Shown: positions 14,463-16,090 of the stretch, piece after piece
How the letters are laid out: each line of letters starts with the position of its first letter
Position numbering within the stretch: position 1 is the stretch's first letter
Source of the DNA: Planctomycetaceae bacterium
Lineage (GTDB): Bacteria > Planctomycetota > MHYJ01 > SBBU01
Assembly (NCBI GenBank): GCA_005239585.1
Contig: SBBU01000148.1
Location: 1-16,090 of the forward strand
Reading direction: 5' to 3'
DNA: 16,090 bases
Position numbers and translations under genes: made by a program
The notes under the pieces: model-generated
Told to the model about the DNA's origin: nothing
Database searches by the model: none
The model's input: only the letters and a program-made list of their open reading frames with translations

Positions 14463-14905
14463 GACCTGAGGACATAATGGAGATTACAAATGCTCAGTTA
14501 CAGTCCAGCTTGTCAAGAATACCAGATTTTATCCTCTTTGCCGGGCTCAAAGAGGCGCCTATATCTGTTAAAACAAGACTTGCTGAAAATATATCCTCCA
14601 GCCGCAAGCAAAGAATTCTTGAAGTGGGTGCAGAGGCTGGAAGGTTATCTGAGAGGACAAAAAAAGTAGCATGGCGTGTTATTGTCAAATCAATCATTGG
14701 AATTGAAGATGAAGAGGTGAAGAGCTATTTTGGAACTACCGCTCAAGAAAAAGAACCACGTAAAATAGAAAAGAAGGACTATGTCTTTTTTATCAAAAAG
14801 CTCTCAGAGAGCCATCCTGATTTTAAAACCGGGTCAAATATGAGGATGTCAAAGATTGCCGCAGACTATATAAAGAAATTTCTTCTTAGGAGAAACGATG
14901 CCTGA
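14429..14905 (+). CDS. FliG C-terminal-domain-like protein
   Basis: 158 aa, soluble, predicted all-helical. Residues about 14-90 follow the pattern of the FliG C-terminal domain: a DIMEITNAQLQSSLSRIP helix pair, then an AGLKEAP..VK..LAENISSSR segment matching the ALKGA...NMS.R signature, then a long helix. There are no FliG N or middle domains and no flagellar genes nearby, so a flagellar switch role is not supported. The remainder (about 105-158) is basic and unrecognised. The start overlaps the end of folC by 34 nt and has a strong GGGGAGG Shine-Dalgarno site 7 nt upstream. The end overlaps the next kinase start by 8 nt. This tight coupling implies co-production with the kinase. The FliG similarity is judged by eye and is remote; function unknown. 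Confidence 0.8.
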   Translation: MAERKSRFEEVRPEDIMEITNAQLQSSLSRIPDFILFAGLKEAPISVKTRLAENISSSRKQRILEVGAEAGRLSERTKKVAWRVIVKSIIGIEDEEVKSYFGTTAQEKEPRKIEKKDYVFFIKKLSESHPDFKTGSNMRMSKIAADYIKKFLLRRNDA

Positions 14906-15983
14906 TGCAAGTCAGACAGTGATGTACTGTCTTATCTGTAGCGAGAGACATAGTGTGCTTCAAAGCGAAATGAAAGAGGCCAGGTGCCCAAAATGCAGCA
15001 TGAGCTTAGCGCCTATTGAGACAGGGCAGAAAGTTTCAGCGTTCGAACTCATAGGTCAAAGACTGGGTGGCTGTAGGATTTCAAGCTGTATCGGTCAAGG
15101 AGCTATGGGAATTGTCTTCAAAGCTATTCATGAAGGTCTTCATAGAGAAGTAGCAATAAAAACACTCCCTGTGGTAGAAAAGCGCTCAGGTGACCTTAGA
15201 CGTCTTGTCTATGAGGCTAGAATCATAGCAAAATTGGAGCATCCGAATATTGTCCAAGTCTATGATATAGGCACAGATCGAGGCTATGTATTTATCATTA
15301 TGCAGCTGCTTGATGGAATAACACTTGATGACACGATAAAGGAGGGACTAATCCCGCTTGAGACTGCTCTTTCGATTACATTGCAAACCACCAGTGCAGT
15401 TGGTCATGCCCATGCGAAGGGTATAGTACACAGGGACTTGAAGCCTGAAAACATTATGATTTTGACCAAAGGCGGAATCAAAGTTATGGACTTTGGTCTA
15501 GCCAGTGATCCAGATCTCTATGACGAATTGCACGACATGGTTACTGGAACTCCTTTTTATATTGCCCCTGAGGTGTGGGTAAAAAAAACCTGGGACCATC
15601 GAAGCGATCTTTATTCACTCGGTGTTATTCTTTACTACATACTTACAGGAAAGAGACCATTTTATGGGAGGCTTATACAGGACTTGATGTATAAACATCT
15701 TAAGGAAAATCCACTGCCACCAAGTGCAATAAACAGTAATGTGCCTAAATCGATAGATGCCATTGTCAGAAAATTAATGGCCAAAGAGCCAGAAAAGCGA
15801 TATCAAAGTGCTGATGAACTTTCCAACGATATTGAGCTCTACCTTAAAGGTCAGGTCCCAAAGGCCGTACAGCAATTCATAAAGTTGATAAAATGTCCAT
15901 TATGTGAATCACAAAACTCAGCCTCCCTAAAACGCTGCAAGGTATGCAATGAACTACTAAACCCTGAAAAACCCAGTTTATAG
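14898..15983 (+). CDS. Soluble Ser/Thr protein kinase with zinc ribbons at both ends
   Basis: 361 aa. An N-terminal zinc-ribbon-like knuckle has C11/C14 and C30/C33 (CLIC, CPKC). The Hanks-type kinase spans about 55-318, with GQGAMGIV (66-73), K88, E106, HRDLKPEN (D180, N185), DFG (198-200) and the GTPFYIAPE activation segment end (217-225). All catalytic residues are intact. A second ribbon near the C-terminus has C333/C336 and C347/C350 (CPLC, CKVC). No transmembrane segment is seen, so it should be cytoplasmic, unlike the sensor-like kinase at 9806-12370. AGGAG lies 6 nt before the ATG. It is the last gene of the operon with folC and the FliG-C-like gene; its stop is only 8 nt from the stop of a convergent partial gene. 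The FliG-C-like protein is a candidate partner or substrate by gene order only. Confidence 0.93.
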   Translation: MPDASQTVMYCLICSERHSVLQSEMKEARCPKCSMSLAPIETGQKVSAFELIGQRLGGCRISSCIGQGAMGIVFKAIHEGLHREVAIKTLPVVEKRSGDLRRLVYEARIIAKLEHPNIVQVYDIGTDRGYVFIIMQLLDGITLDDTIKEGLIPLETALSITLQTTSAVGHAHAKGIVHRDLKPENIMILTKGGIKVMDFGLASDPDLYDELHDMVTGTPFYIAPEVWVKKTWDHRSDLYSLGVILYYILTGKRPFYGRLIQDLMYKHLKENPLPPSAINSNVPKSIDAIVRKLMAKEPEKRYQSADELSNDIELYLKGQVPKAVQQFIKLIKCPLCESQNSASLKRCKVCNELLNPEKPSL

Positions 15984-15991
15984 AAGAGTAA

Positions 15992-16090
15992 TTACAGAAA
16001 TTCCTCAACTTGTTCTTCAAATTCGTTGAACCACCCAGTTTCACAAACAGCAGGTACACCTCGGGAAGCCAAGAAGGGCTTCCGAAAGGC
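15992..16090 (-). CDS. 3' end of an unrecognised gene, 5' part beyond window
   Basis: The minus-strand frame is open from the window edge to a TAA at 15994-15992. It gives a 32-residue C-terminus, AFRKPFLASRGVPAVCETGW followed by FNEFEEQVEEFL. The amino-acid mix looks like a normal folded-domain end (hydrophobic, then an acidic helix). The stop falls 8 nt from the convergent kinase stop, as expected for packed convergent genes. No family recognised; it could be a chance open frame. Confidence 0.45.
   Translation of the reverse strand, partial: AFRKPFLASRGVPAVCETGWFNEFEEQVEEFL

Noticed and set aside
16064..16083. Hairpin GGAAGCC-AAGAAG-GGCTTCC as a terminator for the soluble kinase
   Set aside because: No T-tract follows on either strand within the window, and it lies inside an open minus-strand frame that may be coding.

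Overview
The window looks like a chromosomal segment of a fairly AT-rich, uncultivated-type bacterium, most likely Planctomycetota or a close PVC-group relative. This is inferred from content. An ECF sigma factor is translationally coupled to a Hanks-type Ser/Thr kinase. That kinase has an extracytoplasmic concanavalin/DUF1080-like domain and a helical-repeat region. A second kinase carries zinc ribbons at both ends. There is an exported HEAT-repeat protein with a caspase-fold tail. Most first genes of transcription units lack a Shine-Dalgarno site. No 16S rRNA or phylogenetic marker comparison was possible.

Layout. 1-341 (-): 5' part of an IscU/NifU scaffold gene. 433-2635 (-): rpsD-rpoA-rplQ, with its own sigma70-type promoter directly in front of rpsD. 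2774-4078 (+): an exported protein with a tandemly duplicated double-CxxC module. 4079-4425: a 347-bp gap between convergent genes, holding a perfect bidirectional terminator hairpin and a nested, cloverleaf-like set of inverted repeats. 4426-6234 (-): a short-form transketolase. 6350-7342 and 7377-9809 (+): two exported proteins in one operon, a beta-repeat/concanavalin-like protein and a HEAT-repeat/caspase-fold (gingipain-like) protein. They run convergently, with a 4-nt overlap, into a (-) operon of an ECF sigma factor (12367-13017) and a large transmembrane Ser/Thr kinase (9806-12370). 13079-15983 (+): a tightly packed operon of a 57-aa ORF, folC with an apparent non-AUG start, a FliG-C-like protein and a soluble Ser/Thr kinase. 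15992-16090 (-): the 3' end of an unrecognised gene.

How parts may work together. Housekeeping genes (Fe-S assembly, ribosome/RNA polymerase, pentose phosphate, folate) are interleaved with signalling and cell-envelope genes. The sigma factor/kinase pair is a probable signalling module whose kinase ectodomain faces outward. The adjacent exported proteins could belong to the same envelope system, but only proximity supports that.

Regulatory pattern. Five unit-leading genes (the IscU/NifU gene, rpsD, transketolase, the ECF sigma gene and the 57-aa ORF) have a -10 box ending only 8-11 nt before the start codon and no Shine-Dalgarno sequence. Genes inside operons mostly have a clear one. This suggests that first genes here are often transcribed leaderless or nearly so. 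Two start sites were corrected or flagged from sequence evidence: rpsD begins at GTG 2635, and folC appears to start upstream of its first TTG.
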